Position numbers and translations under genes: made by a program
Assembly: GCA_044224905.1 (NCBI GenBank)
Contig: JBGAJN010000002.1
Span: forward strand, 1,240,001-1,304,000
Reading direction: 5' to 3'
Source of the DNA: JBGAJN01 sp044224905
Lineage (GTDB): Bacteria; Verrucomicrobiota; Verrucomicrobiia; Limisphaerales; JBGAJN01
Length of the DNA stretch: 64,000 bases
Shown here: positions 27,601 to 36,502 of the stretch, piece after piece
Layout: the number at the start of each line of letters is the position of its first letter
Numbering within the stretch: the first letter of the stretch is position 1
The notes under the pieces: model-generated
What the model saw: only the letters and a program-made list of their open reading frames with translations
Database searches by the model: none
Told to the model about the DNA's origin: nothing

Positions 27601-30243
27601 GCGAACCAATGGGCGTTCTATGTAGTCACGAATAACGTGCCGGGCGGTACGAACGTGGCGTTCGCGACATTCTTCCCGCCAAACCTGTCCCGCACGCGCA
27701 ACCAGCAGGCGGACATTGATCTCTTCGTGTCGACGGATCCGACTCTAACGAACCTGTCTACAGCAGCGGTGGATGGCGCGCTCAAGTCTGTCCAGCGCGG
27801 AGGCACTGAATTGATCGTCTTAAATAACTCCACGCCTGGCGCCGTTTATTACGTTGGCGTCAAGTCGGAGGACGCACAGGGGGCTGACTTCGGATTCTTC
27901 AGTCTCGCTAGTGCGAATCCGTTCAGTCAGCGCGATACTAACGGGAACCTGATCGTCACCGCGCAGAACGTGCCGGCATTTGTTCGCGACGGAACACCTT
28001 CGATGCCGGAGGCAACAATGGTGTTCGGTATCGCCGTCGACGACGGCTTGCCGGGGGTGATTCGTCGGATGATCGTAACCAATACGCTAACCCACGAGTT
28101 GATGGGAGATTTGCAGGGGCGCTTGAAAGGACCGCCTCAACTCGGCACCGGGGCGGGAGTTGCTGGCAACCCGGCCGGGACAGAAATCGTACTCAACAGC
28201 CACAACTTTGTCGGTCCGGGTGATTTCACCGGGACGCGGGTGATGGTCTATGACGATGCGGGCGATAGCAATCTGGTTGTCCAACCGGGCGAGTTCATCA
28301 CCAAGTCAATCGGGCCTGGATCATTGCAGGACTTCGTTGGCGAATCCGCGTTCGGTCTGTGGGAACTGACGATGATTGACAATCAAAACGACCACGTCGG
28401 CAGCGTCGACAGCTTCAGTTTCCGAGTCGAGCCTGCATTGGGCACCAATACTGTGATTTCAAATCGCGTGATTGTGCCGGGGGGCTCCATTCTTGAAGTA
28501 GTGGACGTGCCTGCGGGGGCAACAAATTTCACCGTTGCCGTCACGGCCATCAACGGTGGGCCTGTGGAAGTGTACATCCGTCGGGGACTTCCCCCGATTC
28601 AAGGCGTGTACAATCTCGACAAGTATGCGTTGCTGAGCCCGGCATCCGGTGCCATTTCGATCGGCCCCAACGACAATCCGCCGCTGGCACCAGGGCGGTA
28701 TTTCATCTTGTTTGCCAATCCAAGTCCGGTGAATCCGATCACAATCACATACCAGTTCATCATCGAGCTTGGTCCGGTGCCGGCCACTCCGGTTACGTAT
28801 CGATCAACCGGACCGGTTACGCTCATTGATGATGCGGTGACCAACTCCGTCATCACGGTGCTGACCAACCGGCAGGTAGTCGATGTTCAGGTGGGCGTTC
28901 GTATAGATCACGCCCGCGTGTCAGACTTGGTGTTGCACTTGGTCAGCCCGCAAGGCACACGGGTGTTGCTTGTGGAGAATCGCGGCGGTCCTGCTGGCGC
29001 GGATTTCGGCTCGGGTACTGGCACGAACACAATCTTCACCGTATTTACGGAAGACCCCGGCCTCTCGACGCTGCCGATAAAATACGGCACTGCGCCCTTC
29101 ATCAATAACAACGCCCTTTCGAACATAAACTTTTATCTTCCTGAGGAGGTTATGTCGGTTCTTCGCGGGCAGGATGCGCAGGGCGACTGGCGATTGGAAC
29201 TGTGGGACAACCGTCTTGGGGCGCCGGCTGGACAATTGCTGGAATGGAACCTGACCTTGTACTTTGCCAGTCCGCAGGTATTGTTCAATGTTCTGGCCAA
29301 CGGCAACTGCGCTACCAACATTCTCGTCGGAAATGCGATTCACTTTTACGCTGTCGTCACTCCATTGGTCGCACAGATCGCGACCAATACACTGGCGAAC
29401 TTTGGCGCTTCCGGAATTGAACTTCTCTTCAACCAGAATTTTCTCCCCAGTGGCTTCTCTCCTGGCGATTTCACCTTGCTTTCGCTGCCGGCTGCCGGAT
29501 TGGCGGACGCCGTTCTCACCACCAACTCAACACCTCCGTTCGTGCCCACCCGTACCTATTATCTGGCGGTGCGCAATACACTGGGGACGGGAACTAATCC
29601 GTACTCGCTGTGCTTGAACTTCGACGTGCGCGCGCTCAATTCGGGCAACATGAACATGCTCGATGGCGGCATCCTCGCCGGTTCGACGAATTTGGATTAT
29701 TACCAATACAACGTGCCATTTGGTGCCGTGACCAGTTTGTTCGAGTTGATCAACATCGTTGGGGGTGACGCCAATCTCGTGATTCGTCGGGGCGTTTTGT
29801 TCCCGGATCAATCACTCTGGGACTACCAGAGCATCAGTCCCGGTACTGCGAGCGAGCAAATCATTGTCACCCCGTTCTCCACGCCCGTTCCGCTTACTCC
29901 CGGCAATTGGAACATTGGGGTCTATAATGTGACGACGAATCAAAATGTGACTTATAAAGTTCAAGTCAGCTCGTTTGATGCGACCGGACTACCTTTGAGT
30001 CTCGGATACCAGCCGGTTTCCTTCGCGCCACCTGGTAGTGTTGCCAATACGGCTACCAACAACCTCAATCAGCTGAGATGGCACACGCTCGTTGGCCACC
30101 AGTATCTGGTCCAGTATAGCAGCAACATGGTTCAATGGCTGACGTTGACCAACTTCACCGCGAACGACGTGATCTCTGTCGTAACGGACCCGACGTCTTA
30201 TAGTACGCTTTCCCAACGATTCTACCGGCTCGTGCCGCAGTAA
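24637..30243 (+). CDS. Secreted subtilase (S8) with proprotein-convertase P-domains
   Basis: A 1868-residue protein with an N-terminal hydrophobic segment (about 8-26) for export. The peptidase domain has the full S8 triad: D313 in VNDTGID, H338 in DGHGTHVAGI and S700 in GTSMASP, with oxyanion N458 in AAGNSG. Residues about 540-680, between N458 and S700, are an inserted domain of unknown type. Two P-domain-like jelly rolls follow (about 1141-1265 and 1411-1544), each with the SFSF/LTLYF ending typical of these domains. The C-terminus YLVQYSSNMVQWLTL...RFYRLVPQ resembles the ends of the secreted proteins at 37899 and 40290. It lies 156 bp after the pilin run and could be its cargo; no PEP-CTERM signal is present. 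Confidence 0.88.
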   Translation: MRLQAKTWTFISLLLLGAAGVMWHLGNERRDRQKPEPPVSVVTNRPSAASQTALPHPLLIPPTPHKAATVATPSNVLAQAVAKRFPFQLSNTSKPLVELMHSDTALLLQNALIDTANGARVPVPAELRSSGDPGSYLVQARGPTTESFRTAIRDAGGKIISYIPNNAYLVQATEDVAQILRTMPRTQSVQPYEPYYKLSQELFQPLPEGSWLRVTVFPGEQETARQALVALGAEIKGQSRTPFGPQWVVSGLKETTPVARLAQVQLVERFYERRAANDLARVRVRVSTNTVDLAPAGNHLGLTGAGVRVNVNDTGIDASHPDLAGRVFPAGITDTDGHGTHVAGIIASSGANSPSVSVGTNGISNVPGSTNGANFRGMAPAAELFWQSIGNLFVGNLLGDDTLQEGAALNGARISNNSWGYPYFAYDSAAASFDEAVRDSARGTTGDQSVMYIFAAGNSGFGDSTGQGGFPGSINSPGSAKNVVTVGAIDQLRRITNLVTFPDGAGGFITNAIFLGETDSDNEVAPFSSRGNVGIGLEGPFGRFKPDMVAPGAFVASTRSSQMVQNTNFFTAPVIVLTPNEIVQPNQLNQYQIDIPPGGVFLLVRVLPNANSPVPLPNLPIYGRAGAPPTTADFQSLAFAVIPVTPGPYFYAVGNMTAQPVSYDVQAVVVASNPVGNYFQVLNTLNSPLAPFYRYESGTSMASPVVAGLAALIEEYLVTQGITNSSPALKKALLINGARAFNSSYNIQADNLVNDQGWGLVNLSNSLPSALGGGYSSTSPIQFFDQTITESLATGDSVTRVLTLNSNAQNAALRITLVWTDPPGNPAASLKLVNDLDLIVTNLVTGEVFVGNAVGGVDGFSLPAPTNAPPTFDVVNNVENVNLDLPLSVSYSVTVRARRVNVNSRDDYFNTTGTLNDVVQDFALVISSDVSSSNAIGPFSVSAPIMANDPTPFVTGVTNVSSTNAQPLFNQRVGANSSLLFATTTNGMANQWAFYVVTNNVPGGTNVAFATFFPPNLSRTRNQQADIDLFVSTDPTLTNLSTAAVDGALKSVQRGGTELIVLNNSTPGAVYYVGVKSEDAQGADFGFFSLASANPFSQRDTNGNLIVTAQNVPAFVRDGTPSMPEATMVFGIAVDDGLPGVIRRMIVTNTLTHELMGDLQGRLKGPPQLGTGAGVAGNPAGTEIVLNSHNFVGPGDFTGTRVMVYDDAGDSNLVVQPGEFITKSIGPGSLQDFVGESAFGLWELTMIDNQNDHVGSVDSFSFRVEPALGTNTVISNRVIVPGGSILEVVDVPAGATNFTVAVTAINGGPVEVYIRRGLPPIQGVYNLDKYALLSPASGAISIGPNDNPPLAPGRYFILFANPSPVNPITITYQFIIELGPVPATPVTYRSTGPVTLIDDAVTNSVITVLTNRQVVDVQVGVRIDHARVSDLVLHLVSPQGTRVLLVENRGGPAGADFGSGTGTNTIFTVFTEDPGLSTLPIKYGTAPFINNNALSNINFYLPEEVMSVLRGQDAQGDWRLELWDNRLGAPAGQLLEWNLTLYFASPQVLFNVLANGNCATNILVGNAIHFYAVVTPLVAQIATNTLANFGASGIELLFNQNFLPSGFSPGDFTLLSLPAAGLADAVLTTNSTPPFVPTRTYYLAVRNTLGTGTNPYSLCLNFDVRALNSGNMNMLDGGILAGSTNLDYYQYNVPFGAVTSLFELINIVGGDANLVIRRGVLFPDQSLWDYQSISPGTASEQIIVTPFSTPVPLTPGNWNIGVYNVTTNQNVTYKVQVSSFDATGLPLSLGYQPVSFAPPGSVANTATNNLNQLRWHTLVGHQYLVQYSSNMVQWLTLTNFTANDVISVVTDPTSYSTLSQRFYRLVPQ

Positions 30244-30367
30244 TCCGCGAAACACTGGATCGGCCGAACCGTTTGTTTATCGAATTGGCCGCGCCGCAGA
30301 TGAGACTTTTCATCGCCATGGTGTGCGATTAGCTTCGCAGATTGCCTGACGGCAAGATTCACGAACC

Positions 30368-33262
30368 ATGGCGAAGGAATTCATCCGCATCGGCGGCGCA
30401 CGCGAGCATAATCTTAAGAACCTCACGCTGGACATCCCGCGCGACCAGTTGGTTATTTTCACGGGCCTTTCTGGATCAGGAAAATCTTCGCTCGCGTTCG
30501 ACACAATATACGCCGAAGGCCAGCGCAAGTACGTCGAATCGCTCTCTGCGTACGCGCGGCAGTTTCTCGATCAGTTGCAGAAGCCGGACGTGGACTACAT
30601 CGAAGGACTTTCGCCCACGATCGCCATCGAGCAGCGCAGCTCGGGTTCGAGCCCGCGTTCGATCATTGCGACGACGACGGAGATTTATGATTACCTCCGC
30701 CTGCTGTTCGCGCACGTGGGTCAGCCGCATTGTCCGGTCAGTGGCGATCCCATCCAGCACCAGTCCACGAGCGAGATCGTGGACAAGATCCTTGCGCTGC
30801 CGCCGAAGACGCGTGTGATGCTCCTCGCCCCGGTCGTGCAGGACCAAAAGGGCGAGTTCCGCGACGTGATTGAGCGCCTCGCTCGCGAAGGTTTTGTCCG
30901 TGCGCGGGTCGACGGCAAATTGATCGAGCTCGAAACCAACGTTCGGGTGAAGCTCGAGCCGAAGGAAAAGCATACGATTGAAGCGGTGGTTGACCGGCTC
31001 GTGATCGACGACAAGATTCGCGTGCGCTTGAGCGACTCGGTCGAGACCGCGCTCAAGTGGGGCGAGGCGAGGCTGCTGGTCCTGCACCAACCGCCCGATT
31101 CGAAATCTCCTGATCATTGGGCTGAGACGCTGCACTCGACGCGCAATTACAGTCCGTCCACGGGGCTGAGCTACGAGACGCCGACGCCGAAACATTTTTC
31201 CTTCAACTCGCCGTTTGGCGCGTGCCCTGTTTGCCATGGGCTGGGACAGAAACTGGTTTTCGACGAAGGACTCATCGTTCCCGATCCGGAAAAATCGTTG
31301 GAGCAGGGGGCTGTGCTTCCGTGGCGGCGCGGCGGCAAGCGGATGATTGTTTACTACAAGGCGATGCTTCGCGCCGTCGCTCAGCACTGCGGTCAGAGCC
31401 TTGAAGTTCCCTACGCGAAGTTGCCGGACGATTTCAAAAAAACTCTGCTCCACGGAACCGATGATGCGGAGGTCGAATTTCATTTCATGCGCGCAGGGAA
31501 AGTTTCGAAGCTCAAGCGCCCGTTCGAAGGGGTGATTCCGAATCTTGAACGGCTGTACGTCGAAAGTGAAAGCGAGTTCACCAAGAACCGGCTCAAAGGC
31601 TTCATGAGTCCGCAGCATTGCGACGCGTGCGGCGGTCGCCGGCTCAAGCCGGAGATTTTGTCGGTGACTTTGGGCGGAGGCGCGCCGGTCGAAGGGCGGA
31701 AGGTTCCCGGCCTCTCGATCATGGATGCCTGTGGTTTATCCGTGGACGCTGCGGATAAATTTTTCGCCGAACTGAAGTTGAGTGAATTCCAAAAGAAAAT
31801 CGCGGCCGACTTAATCAAAGAGATTCGCGCCCGTCTCGGCTTCTTGAAAAATGTCGGGCTAGGCTATCTCACGCTCAATCGCGAAAGCGGCACACTGAGT
31901 GGCGGCGAGGCGCAGCGCATCCGGCTGGCAACGCAGATCGGCGCTGGCTTGGTCGGTGTGCTCTACATTCTCGATGAGCCGAGCATCGGCCTGCATCAGC
32001 GTGATAACGAGCGTTTGCTCGAGACGCTGAAAGGCCTGCGCGATCTGGGCAACAGCGTGCTCGTTGTAGAGCACGACGAGGACACGATTCGTGCGGCAGA
32101 TTACATCGTCGACCTTGGTCCGGGCGCCGGCGTTCGCGGGGGCGAACTCGTTGCGGCGGGCAAATTGGCGGACATTTTGGCGAGCCCAAGTTCGCTCACG
32201 GGTCAGTATTTGAAGGGCGAGCTCACGATTCCCGTGCCGAAGAAACGGGTGACACCCGTGGGCGCCAGCGGATGGATCGAGGTCATGGGTGCGCGTGAAA
32301 ATAACCTGCGGAACATCGATGCACGTATTCCGCTTGGCACGTTGACGTGTGTGACCGGCGTGAGCGGTTCGGGCAAGAGCACGCTGGTAGACGATATCTT
32401 GCGACGCGCGTTGTTTCGCAAACTCTACGGTTCGAAGGAACGCCCCGGGGCGCATCGTGCCATTCACGGTCTTGAGCATCTCGACAAGGTCATCGTGATT
32501 GATCAGACGCCGATTGGCCGAACGCCGCGGAGCAATCCCGCCACGTATACGGGCATGTTCAACGCGATCCGCGATCTCTTCGCGAAGCTGCCGGCGGCGC
32601 GCGTGCGCGGCTATGATGCCGGTCGCTTCAGCTTCAACGTGAAGGGCGGGCGCTGCGAGAAATGCCAGGGCGATGGACTCATCAAGATCGAGATGCATTT
32701 TCTCCCGGCCGTCTATGTGACCTGCGAAGGTTGCAACGGTCGGCGTTACAATCGCGAGACGCTCGAGATCAACTACAAGGGGATGAACATCGCGGACGTG
32801 CTCAATATGACGGTTGATGAAGCGGTGAATTTCTTCCGCGCTGTCCCGAAGATTTACGATCCGTGCCTCACGCTGGCGGAGGTGGGGCTGGGTTACATTG
32901 GTCTCGGACAATCCGCCACGACGCTCTCGGGCGGCGAGGCGCAGCGCATCAAGTTGGCGTCCGAACTTTCGCGCAAGCAGACGGGGCACACGCTTTACAT
33001 CCTCGACGAACCGACGACTGGGCTGCATTTTCACGATGTGGCGAAGCTGCTCGAAGTGCTGTTCAAACTGCGCGCGTCGGGCAATACGTTGCTCGTGATT
33101 GAGCACAACCTCGACGTGATCAAGACGGCGGATTGGATTATCGATCTTGGTCCCGAGGGCGGCACGGGCGGCGGACAGATTGTTGCCGAGGGCAACCCCG
33201 AAACGGTCGCCAAGTGCGACGCAAGTCATACGGGAAGATTTTTGAAACGAATTCTAGGCTGA
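30368..33262 (+). CDS. uvrA: Excinuclease ABC subunit A
   Basis: A 964-residue UvrA with two ABC ATPase modules. The first has Walker A GLSGSGKSS (from residue 32), zinc finger CPVCHGLG...CDACGG and signature LSGGEAQRIRLATQIG. The second has GVSGSGKST, zinc finger CEKCQGDG...CEGCNG and LSGGEAQRIKLASEL. UvrA scans DNA for bulky lesions and loads UvrB in nucleotide excision repair. Length is close to the usual 940 residues and all motifs are intact. I saw no convincing LexA box in the 124 bp upstream. Confidence 0.97.
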   Translation: MAKEFIRIGGAREHNLKNLTLDIPRDQLVIFTGLSGSGKSSLAFDTIYAEGQRKYVESLSAYARQFLDQLQKPDVDYIEGLSPTIAIEQRSSGSSPRSIIATTTEIYDYLRLLFAHVGQPHCPVSGDPIQHQSTSEIVDKILALPPKTRVMLLAPVVQDQKGEFRDVIERLAREGFVRARVDGKLIELETNVRVKLEPKEKHTIEAVVDRLVIDDKIRVRLSDSVETALKWGEARLLVLHQPPDSKSPDHWAETLHSTRNYSPSTGLSYETPTPKHFSFNSPFGACPVCHGLGQKLVFDEGLIVPDPEKSLEQGAVLPWRRGGKRMIVYYKAMLRAVAQHCGQSLEVPYAKLPDDFKKTLLHGTDDAEVEFHFMRAGKVSKLKRPFEGVIPNLERLYVESESEFTKNRLKGFMSPQHCDACGGRRLKPEILSVTLGGGAPVEGRKVPGLSIMDACGLSVDAADKFFAELKLSEFQKKIAADLIKEIRARLGFLKNVGLGYLTLNRESGTLSGGEAQRIRLATQIGAGLVGVLYILDEPSIGLHQRDNERLLETLKGLRDLGNSVLVVEHDEDTIRAADYIVDLGPGAGVRGGELVAAGKLADILASPSSLTGQYLKGELTIPVPKKRVTPVGASGWIEVMGARENNLRNIDARIPLGTLTCVTGVSGSGKSTLVDDILRRALFRKLYGSKERPGAHRAIHGLEHLDKVIVIDQTPIGRTPRSNPATYTGMFNAIRDLFAKLPAARVRGYDAGRFSFNVKGGRCEKCQGDGLIKIEMHFLPAVYVTCEGCNGRRYNRETLEINYKGMNIADVLNMTVDEAVNFFRAVPKIYDPCLTLAEVGLGYIGLGQSATTLSGGEAQRIKLASELSRKQTGHTLYILDEPTTGLHFHDVAKLLEVLFKLRASGNTLLVIEHNLDVIKTADWIIDLGPEGGTGGGQIVAEGNPETVAKCDASHTGRFLKRILG

Positions 33263-33265
33263 AAC

Positions 33266-35968
33266 ATGGCGAGACCGAGCGGACAAATGCGAAATGTGAG
33301 CGGCACTGTGCGTCGATGGACGGCGTTGCTGCTGGCCTTGTCGTGGTTTGTTGCGGCTGCATCCGCGGCTCCGGGCGCAGCGGAGCAGCGTGCCTTCGAT
33401 GCGGCGGCTCGTGCGTTCAACGACGGTTTTCACGAACGCGCCGAAAAGGAGTTCGGGGAATTCGTGATGTTGTATCCGCAGTCGTCATTGCTGCCGAGGG
33501 CGACCTTGCTTCAAGCGCAATCAAAGTTCCAACAGAAGCAATATAAGCCGGCCATTGCGCTTTTGAATGCGGCGCTTGATACGGCGGGAGCGCTCGCTGA
33601 CCAATATGTTTTCTGGATCGCCGAAGCGGAGTTCGAGTTGGGGAATTTTTCCGCGGCCGCAGATGGATTCTCCCGCGTCGTCGCGAAGTTTCCGGAGTCG
33701 CCGCGAAGGTTGGAAGCGGCGTACCGCGAAGCTTTGGCTCGCTTCAAATTAACCGACGTCAAACGCGCCATTGACTTGTTGCGCGACGGGCAGGGCGCGT
33801 TCCAGCAGGCCGCCAGCTCGCAGGTCAATGAAGAATACGCCGTGCGTGGTGAGTTGTTGCTTGCTGAAGCGTTGCTCCAGCAGAAAGATTATCGGGCCGC
33901 GGAAAATGTGCTCACCGCTCTCGGGCAGCGGAAGCTGAACGCCGAACTGGCGTGGCAACGGCAGTATTGGGCGACGCGCGGACAGTTCGAGTCCGGCGAT
34001 GCGGAACTCGCGCTGGCCGGTTCAACGGCGTTGGCGGCGTTGGCTTCCGCGAGTGGCTCGCGTGATTTTCAAGCCGAGACGATGGCGCTTCAAGGGACCA
34101 TCCTTCAGCGGTTGAATCAGTTCGAGGCGGCAATTCAATCCTACGAACGAAATCTCGACGCGGCGTTGCCGGCGGAGCGGCGGCGTCAGGCGATGTTGCG
34201 GATCATTGAGCTTTCGATTGCGAAGAATGAACCGACCAAAACCGTGGGATGGCTTGAACGTTTCTTGAAGGAATTTCCACAGGACTCTTCGGCGGATTTC
34301 GTGCGGCTGACTCTGGGTGAAATGCAGTTGAAGGACTATTTCGCTTTGGCGGACGCGAAGTTGCCGGCGACCGAGAAGCTGGCCGCACGGAGTAATCTGC
34401 TCTCGCTTGCGCGTGCGCAACTCGACAAGGTTGTGACCGACTTCCCCCAAAGCGCGTTTGTGGGGAAGGCGCAGTTCGATCGAGGCCTGACATTTTGGGA
34501 AGAGGACAAATTTGTGGAAAGTCAGGAGGCGTTTCAGAAGGCGGTCGAGCAGTTGCCGGTTTCGGAAGATCAGGCGATGGCGCGCTTCAAACTTGCGGAC
34601 TCACTCTTTCAACAACGATCGTTGGCTGCGGCGGTGAGCAATTACCAGGCGGTGATCGAGCGTTACGAAACCTTGCCGAGGGTGAAGGCGGCGCTGATGG
34701 ATCAGGCGCTGTATCAAATTGTGCGAGCCAGCACGGAGCTTGGGGATCTTGCGACCGCGAGCGCGGCTATTGCGAAAATTATCGTTATGTATCCGGACAG
34801 CTTCTTCAGCGACCGGAGCCTGTTGTTGTTCGGGCAATCGCTCAGCCGCATCGGCAAGCCGGCGGAGGCGCGAGTGGTGTTCGTCGACTTTTTGAAGCGC
34901 TTCCCGGAATCGTTGCTCGCGCCGGAAGTTCACCTCGCCATCGCGAGAACCTACGTGCAGGACCAGAATTGGACGGCGGGCATGGGCAAGTATGATGACT
35001 GGCTCCGTAAATATCCCAGCCACGGGTCCCGGCCGCAAGCGGAGTTCGATCTGGCGTGGATTAATTATCAAGCTGGCCGGCAGACGAACGCGCTTCAGTT
35101 GTTCAGTCGTTTTCTGGAAACTTTTCCGACGAATCAACTCGCCCCGATCGCTCAGGATTGGGTGGCGAATCATTACTGGACCGCCGGCGATTTTCCGAAC
35201 GCGGAGAAGAATTACCAGTTGCTCTACCAGAATACGAACTGGCCGCCATCGGAGTTGACGTATCACGCGCGCTTGATGGCGGGTCGTGCAGCGGTGGCCC
35301 GTCAGGTTTACAAGGATGCGCAGGATTATTTCGCGGGCGTTTTTAATGACGAAAAGGCGCCGCCGGATATCGTGGCGAAAGCGTTATTGTTTTGGGGCGA
35401 TACTAAAACCGAGGAACGTAGTACCGATCCCGCTAAGGCGTTGGACAAGTTCGCCGAAGCGATCAATGCCTACTCGCGCATCGTGCAGCGGTATCCGACC
35501 AATTCGCTCGTGCCGCGTGCGTTGGGCAACATAGGCAAGTGCCACTTCCAACTCGCCGTGCAGGATCCCAAGCGTTACGACCTCGCCTTGGAATCCTTCC
35601 GCAAAGTGTTGGAGCATCCCGCGGCGGATGTGGAAACACGCAGCCAGGCCGAGGTCGGCATCGGTTTGGTCTTTGAGAAACAAGCCGCACTTAAAATTGG
35701 TCCTGAGCAAGTGCCGGTTATCAAGCAGGCGCTGACGCATTACTTGAATGTCTTCTATGGCAAGAATCTGAAGGACAGCGAAACTGCGGATCCGTTCTGG
35801 CGGAAGGAGGCGGGCCTTTACGCCGCCGCGCTCGCAGAGGGCCAGTTGCAATGGTCACAGGCGGTCAAACTGTATCGCGACCTGATCAAGGAATTTCCGC
35901 CGCTGCAGACTTCGTTGGAGAAGAAACTCAAAGCTGCGGCGGATCATTTGAGCAACGGTGGCAATTGA
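33266..35968 (+). CDS. Secreted tetratricopeptide-repeat protein
   Basis: A 900-residue protein with a signal peptide (basic N-terminus, hydrophobic WTALLLALSWFVAAASA). More than ten TPR-like helical pairs follow, such as AEKEFGEFVMLYPQSSLLPR, DQAMARFKLADSLFQQ and LALESFRKVLEHP. The F/Y-P-x-S spacing resembles outer-membrane TPR proteins such as YbgF/CpoB and BamD, which scaffold envelope complexes, but the length is far greater. It starts 3 bp after uvrA, so it may be co-transcribed, although the two have no obvious shared function. Confidence 0.75.
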   Translation: MARPSGQMRNVSGTVRRWTALLLALSWFVAAASAAPGAAEQRAFDAAARAFNDGFHERAEKEFGEFVMLYPQSSLLPRATLLQAQSKFQQKQYKPAIALLNAALDTAGALADQYVFWIAEAEFELGNFSAAADGFSRVVAKFPESPRRLEAAYREALARFKLTDVKRAIDLLRDGQGAFQQAASSQVNEEYAVRGELLLAEALLQQKDYRAAENVLTALGQRKLNAELAWQRQYWATRGQFESGDAELALAGSTALAALASASGSRDFQAETMALQGTILQRLNQFEAAIQSYERNLDAALPAERRRQAMLRIIELSIAKNEPTKTVGWLERFLKEFPQDSSADFVRLTLGEMQLKDYFALADAKLPATEKLAARSNLLSLARAQLDKVVTDFPQSAFVGKAQFDRGLTFWEEDKFVESQEAFQKAVEQLPVSEDQAMARFKLADSLFQQRSLAAAVSNYQAVIERYETLPRVKAALMDQALYQIVRASTELGDLATASAAIAKIIVMYPDSFFSDRSLLLFGQSLSRIGKPAEARVVFVDFLKRFPESLLAPEVHLAIARTYVQDQNWTAGMGKYDDWLRKYPSHGSRPQAEFDLAWINYQAGRQTNALQLFSRFLETFPTNQLAPIAQDWVANHYWTAGDFPNAEKNYQLLYQNTNWPPSELTYHARLMAGRAAVARQVYKDAQDYFAGVFNDEKAPPDIVAKALLFWGDTKTEERSTDPAKALDKFAEAINAYSRIVQRYPTNSLVPRALGNIGKCHFQLAVQDPKRYDLALESFRKVLEHPAADVETRSQAEVGIGLVFEKQAALKIGPEQVPVIKQALTHYLNVFYGKNLKDSETADPFWRKEAGLYAAALAEGQLQWSQAVKLYRDLIKEFPPLQTSLEKKLKAAADHLSNGGN

Positions 35969-35990
35969 TCCGTTCAGGTATTTCCCCGCG

Positions 35991-36019
35991 TTGACACGAT
36001 TTGGGACGTGGCTTAGCCT
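35991..36019 (+). promoter_or_regulatory. Sigma-70 promoter of the second A-type carrier
   Basis: A consensus TTGACA (35991-35996) and TAGCCT (36014-36019) are separated by exactly 17 bp, 18 bp before the ATG at 36037. With the terminator at 36417 this makes a monocistronic unit. Confidence 0.55.
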
Positions 36020-36036
36020 CACTTCAGATTGAAAAG

Positions 36037-36387
36037 ATGAACTCGACTACTGCTACTGAAATCATTGTCGGAATCACGGAAAACGCAGCCACTGAGATTA
36101 AGTCGATGCTCGCCAAAGAAGCTGCTGCGCCCAAGAAAGGCCTCCGCGTTTACGTGGAAGCGGGCGGTTGTTCGGGCATGCAATACGGGATGGTTTTCGA
36201 CGAGCAGCGCCCCGACGATCTAGCGACTGATCAGCACGGCGTGGCGGTTTTGATCGATCCTTTCAGTGCGAATTACCTCCGCGGCGCGCAGATTGATTTT
36301 TCGGATGCGTTGACCGGTGGTGGTTTCAAAATTTCCAACCCCAACGCGAAGCAGAGTTGCGGTTGCGGTAAATCTTTCGAGGCCTGA
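36037..36387 (+). CDS. A-type Fe-S cluster carrier, second copy
   Basis: A 116-residue IscA/ErpA/SufA-family protein with C45 (GGCSGMQY), C108 and C110 (SCGCGKSF), the three cluster ligands. It shares the family pattern with the copy at 9759 but differs across the middle, so the two probably serve different acceptors, as IscA and ErpA do. The ATG at 36037 follows a purine-rich GAAAAG. It has its own promoter and an intrinsic terminator, unlike the first copy, which sits in a multigene unit. Confidence 0.88.
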   Translation: MNSTTATEIIVGITENAATEIKSMLAKEAAAPKKGLRVYVEAGGCSGMQYGMVFDEQRPDDLATDQHGVAVLIDPFSANYLRGAQIDFSDALTGGGFKISNPNAKQSCGCGKSFEA

Positions 36388-36416
36388 GCGACTCCTGGTT
36401 GCGCCGGCCGAACTGC

Positions 36417-36452
36417 GCCGTTCCGTGCGATGCGGAACGGCCTTTTGTTTTT
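36417..36452 (+). terminator. Rho-independent terminator after the second A-type carrier
   Basis: A 9-bp perfect stem (GCCGTTCCG, 36417-36425, with CGGAACGGC, 36433-36441) and 7-nt loop are followed by CTTTTGTTTTT. It ends the single-gene unit starting at 36037 and separates it from mgtE. Confidence 0.85.
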
Positions 36453-36502
36453 GGATAATTGCTTCTTGGCAGCGCGTGCGGATCGCGATTTGATCGCGTG
36501 CA

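Noticed and set aside
30244..30367. Search for a LexA site before uvrA
   Set aside because: No TGTTC-N4-GAACA or CGAAC-N4-GTTCG motif is present in the 124 bp.
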